Positions 62,232-64,000 of a DNA stretch of 64,000 bases are shown piece after piece. Both the position numbers and the translations under genes were made by a program. This stretch comes from Flavobacterium phragmitis (GTDB lineage Bacteria; Bacteroidota; Bacteroidia; Flavobacteriales; Flavobacteriaceae). A model generated the notes under the pieces. The model made no database searches and was not told the origin of the DNA. It worked only from the letters and a program-made list of their open reading frames with translations. The DNA is taken from positions 360,520 to 424,519 of the forward strand of contig NZ_FOMH01000004.1 in assembly GCF_900112575.1 (NCBI RefSeq), given 5' to 3'. Within the stretch, counting starts at the first letter, position 1, and each line of letters starts with the position of its first letter.

Positions 62232-63245
62232 ATGAAAAACCCAATTTCAGTCTCATTATTAGAGCTCGCTATCATTACTCAGGATAGCAATGCATCAGAA
62301 ACATTCCAAAAAACAAAAGATATAGCGCAATTAGCAGATACTTTAGGATACAAGCGATTTTGGCTTGCAGAACATCACAATATGGCACATGTTGCCAGTA
62401 CAGCAACAGTTGTTTTAATTGGTTACATTGCAGGTCAGACCAAAAATATCCGTGTAGGTTCTGGTGGAATCATGCTTCCAAATCATTCTCCTTTAGTAGT
62501 GGCAGAACAATTCGGAACTTTGGAAACACTTTACCCAAACCGAATCGATTTAGGTTTAGGAAGAGCACCAGGAACAGATCAGCCAACTGCCGAAGCAATT
62601 CGAAAAGATTTTTTTGAGCAAGCACAGCGTTTTCCTCAAAATGTAAGCAAGCTTCAAGAATATTTTTCAAGCGAAAATGCCACAGGAAAAGTGCGCGCTT
62701 TCCCAGCCGAAGGCTTAAAGGTGCCAATCTGGATTCTAGGTTCAAGTATGGATAGTGCAGCTTTAGCGGCGGCTTATGGATTACCCTATGCTTTCGCTGG
62801 ACATTTTGCACCAAAGTTGATGATTCAGGCATTTGAATTTTACAGAGAAAATTTTCAGCCCTCAGAGTTTTTAGATAAACCCAAAACAATGTCCTGTGTA
62901 AATATAATCGCAGCAGATACAAATGAAGAAGCTGAGTTGTTGTCTACAAGTTTGTACCAAATGTTTTTAAACTTAATTAGAAACGACCGCAAAGGTTTAC
63001 AGCCTCCAGTTTCGTCACTAGACGATATTATGAACGAAGCAGAACGTTTTCACGTTAATCAAATGACAGTCGGAACTTTTACAGGAAACAAAGAACAATT
63101 AGTAACTGATCTTAAAAAATTCATCGACTACGCCAGAATCGACGAATTAATGGTAACAAGTCCAATCTATGATCATCAGGCAAAACTAAAAAGCATTCAG
63201 ATTACAAAAGAAGTTATAGATAGTTTGAATAAAGTACTTGCATAA
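62232..63245 (+). CDS. LLM-class flavin-dependent oxidoreductase
   Basis: A 337-residue bacterial luciferase-like monooxygenase. The family opening is VSLLELAII, then KRFWLAEHHNMAHVASTATVV truncated here to its core WLAEHHN near residues 42-48, RVGSGGIMLPNHSPLVVAEQFGTL near 75-98 in part, and RIDLGLGRAPGTDQ near 105-118. These match the MsnO8/YhbW-type group of flavin-using enzymes. Substrate unknown. Transcribed alone, followed by a palindrome that can act as terminator. Confidence 0.92.
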   Translation: MKNPISVSLLELAIITQDSNASETFQKTKDIAQLADTLGYKRFWLAEHHNMAHVASTATVVLIGYIAGQTKNIRVGSGGIMLPNHSPLVVAEQFGTLETLYPNRIDLGLGRAPGTDQPTAEAIRKDFFEQAQRFPQNVSKLQEYFSSENATGKVRAFPAEGLKVPIWILGSSMDSAALAAAYGLPYAFAGHFAPKLMIQAFEFYRENFQPSEFLDKPKTMSCVNIIAADTNEEAELLSTSLYQMFLNLIRNDRKGLQPPVSSLDDIMNEAERFHVNQMTVGTFTGNKEQLVTDLKKFIDYARIDELMVTSPIYDHQAKLKSIQITKEVIDSLNKVLA

Positions 63246-63273
63246 GTATATCGTTATCTATAAATAATGTAAG

Positions 63274-63303
63274 CCCGACAGTTTTTCAAAACCTGTCGGG
63301 TTT
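63274..63303 (+). terminator. Family II palindrome acting as a terminator
   Basis: CCCGACAG TTTTT CAAAA CCTGTCGGG followed by TTTG and TTTTT, 28 bases past the monooxygenase stop. Same family as the palindromes at 42039, 42228 and 42948. Confidence 0.7.
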
Positions 63304-63344
63304 GTTTTTCTATACATATATATAATAGTGTATTCCCATTTTCC

Positions 63345-63370
63345 GTAGAGACGCACCGCAGTGCGTCTAC
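63345..63370. repeat. Short palindromic repeat GTAGAGACGCAC / GTGCGTCTAC
   Basis: Near-perfect 10-12 bp arms around CGCA. Repeats of this type (GTAGAGACGCAC) are common in intergenic DNA of Bacteroidota and cyanobacteria. Confidence 0.65.
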
Positions 63371-63456
63371 TGCGTAGTAAGGACATGAAAGAGATACGAG
63401 ATTTAAGAGATTGCAATTGGAATCTGGAATTTCAGAAATTGGAGTTTAAATTTTCG

Positions 63457-63565
63457 GGAGCAGTTTCCCGCTATCCGCTTCACACGAGCGATAGCGAACT
63501 GACGAAGTAATCTTTTGCTTTTTAAAGAAAAAAGCAAAAGGATTTCCGCTACTATCGGGGCTGTG
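63457..63565 (+). repeat. Structured intergenic repeat, family I, copy 3
   Basis: TTTCCCGCTATCCGCTTC, an extra segment of 29 bases (from about 63481), then AATCTTTTGC, hairpin TTTTGCTTTTT / AAAAAAGCAAAA, AAAAGGAT and CTACTATCGGGGC. Nearly identical to 41928-42007 apart from the insertion. Confidence 0.7.
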
Positions 63566-63830
63566 GCCTCGGTTTTCAGCAGAAATTTCAAGGAAGAATT
63601 AGGTGTTGTTTCAGGAAATAAAATAAAAAACCCACCGCCTTTGCGCCTTTCGGATATCAAAAAGGGCAGAAAACAAGGCCTTGCGCCTTGGTGCCTTCGC
63701 GGCAGAACACCCCAAAAAGGAACAAAGTAAAGAAAAACCCCACAAGGAACGGAAAAAACTTCAGTTATAAAGGGCGAGTTATGAGAATGTTAGGAAAAAG
63801 AACAAAAAAAAGTCAAAAAAACATCCGAAA
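63566..63830. other. Non-coding leader region before stable-RNA promoters
   Basis: Contains a fragment of repeat text (TTTGCGCCTTTCGG, CCTTGCGCCTTGGTGCC) and then A-rich sequence. A 71-codon frame at 63515-63730 runs through the repeat and is not considered a gene. Confidence 0.45.
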
Positions 63831-63835
63831 AAAGC

Positions 63836-63865
63836 TTGCGGAAGCGGAAAAAGGTTCTACTTTTG
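63836..63865 (+). promoter_or_regulatory. Strong rRNA/tRNA-type promoter P1
   Basis: TTG (63836-63838), a 19-base spacer and TACTTTTG (63858-63865) followed by CACCCGC. This is a full match to the Bacteroidota primary sigma promoter and resembles leaders of rrn operons in Flavobacterium. Confidence 0.8.
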
Positions 63866-63957
63866 CACCCGCAACAGCGAAAACGTTCACAGCAATACTG
63901 ACAAAGGCCAATCAAAAAGAGAAAAGAGATTTTCGGAAAAAAAAGATTGAAAAAGCC

Positions 63958-63988
63958 TTGCAGGATTGGGAAAAGCGTTTTACATTTG
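63958..63988 (+). promoter_or_regulatory. Strong rRNA/tRNA-type promoter P2
   Basis: TTG (63958-63960), a 20-base spacer and TACATTTG (63981-63988) followed by CACCCCGC. It repeats the P1 layout 123 bases downstream, near the window end. Confidence 0.8.
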
Positions 63989-64000
63989 CACCCCGCAAAC

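Noticed and set aside
62470..62922. 150-codon frame opposite the luciferase-like monooxygenase
   Set aside because: Shadow of the real gene; product lacks domain features.
63515..63730. 71-codon frame through the repeat before the stable-RNA promoters
   Set aside because: It begins inside a family I repeat and runs through other repeat text; composition is not protein-like.
1..64000. CRISPR array, prophage or intact insertion sequence
   Set aside because: No regularly spaced direct repeats, no phage structural genes and no transposase reading frame were seen. The S24 repressor has no phage neighbours.

Overview
The window comes from a Bacteroidota genome, almost certainly a Flavobacterium. 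It is AT-rich. Exported proteins carry signal peptides ending in the flavobacterial style (SAQ, FAQ, HAQ). Promoter-like boxes follow the Bacteroidota -7 consensus TAnnTTTG. Gene content is typical of the group: exosortase N, a KdpD lacking its own kinase domain, ABC permease/M1 peptidase fusions, DUF2975 plus a small HTH protein, and intergenic spaces full of inverted repeats. No tRNA, CRISPR array or transposase gene was seen.

Layout. 0-6.8 kb: end of an exported protein gene, prfC, a lipoprotein alpha-amylase very like archaeal GH13_7 enzymes, a SurA-type chaperone/PPIase and a MoxR ATPase. 6.8-10.5 kb: exosortase XrtN and its VIT-domain partner with a PEP-type C-terminal sorting tail. 10.9-16.1 kb: two different aconitases in tandem (AcnB, then a mitochondrial-type enzyme). 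16.4-21 kb: LysM-NlpC/P60 hydrolase, a histidine kinase/response regulator pair, a trans-aconitate methyltransferase-like gene and a DUF5958 gene. 21.2-25.7 kb: a tight five-gene operon around a Ycf46-like AAA+ ATPase and a membrane-anchored helical protein; this is the best candidate for an undescribed system. 26-28.6 kb: APC permease and two small genes. 28.8-36.1 kb: DNA damage module (AlkB-like dioxygenase, exonuclease-GIY-YIG fusion, DnaE-type polymerase, DinB) divergent from a self-cleaving S24 repressor. 36.2-47.7 kb: PAP2 phosphatase and the Kdp potassium uptake locus in the order DUF7674-like gene, 27-codon membrane microprotein, kdpF, kdpA, kdpB, kdpC, porin, KdpD sensor, histidine kinase; both small membrane genes are under 30 codons. 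48-54 kb: NtrC-type response regulator and TPR histidine kinase, divergent from a second NtrC-type regulator. 54.2-63.2 kb: hydrolase, polysaccharide deacetylase, ABC transporter with M1 peptidase fusion, HTH/DUF2975 pair and a luciferase-like monooxygenase. The right end carries two tandem strong promoters of the rRNA/tRNA type, so a stable RNA operon probably begins just beyond the window.

How the genes work together. The 28.8-36 kb block looks like an SOS-type mutagenesis cassette controlled from a shared intergenic operator. The 36-54 kb block joins inner membrane K+ import (KdpFABC), a possible outer membrane entry route (porin), a sensor split over two genes, and sigma-54-type activators nearby. 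The spacers of the kdp locus hold unrelated inverted repeats from several families, several of which recur elsewhere in the window. All functional calls rest on reading the sequence and recalling families; no database search was possible.
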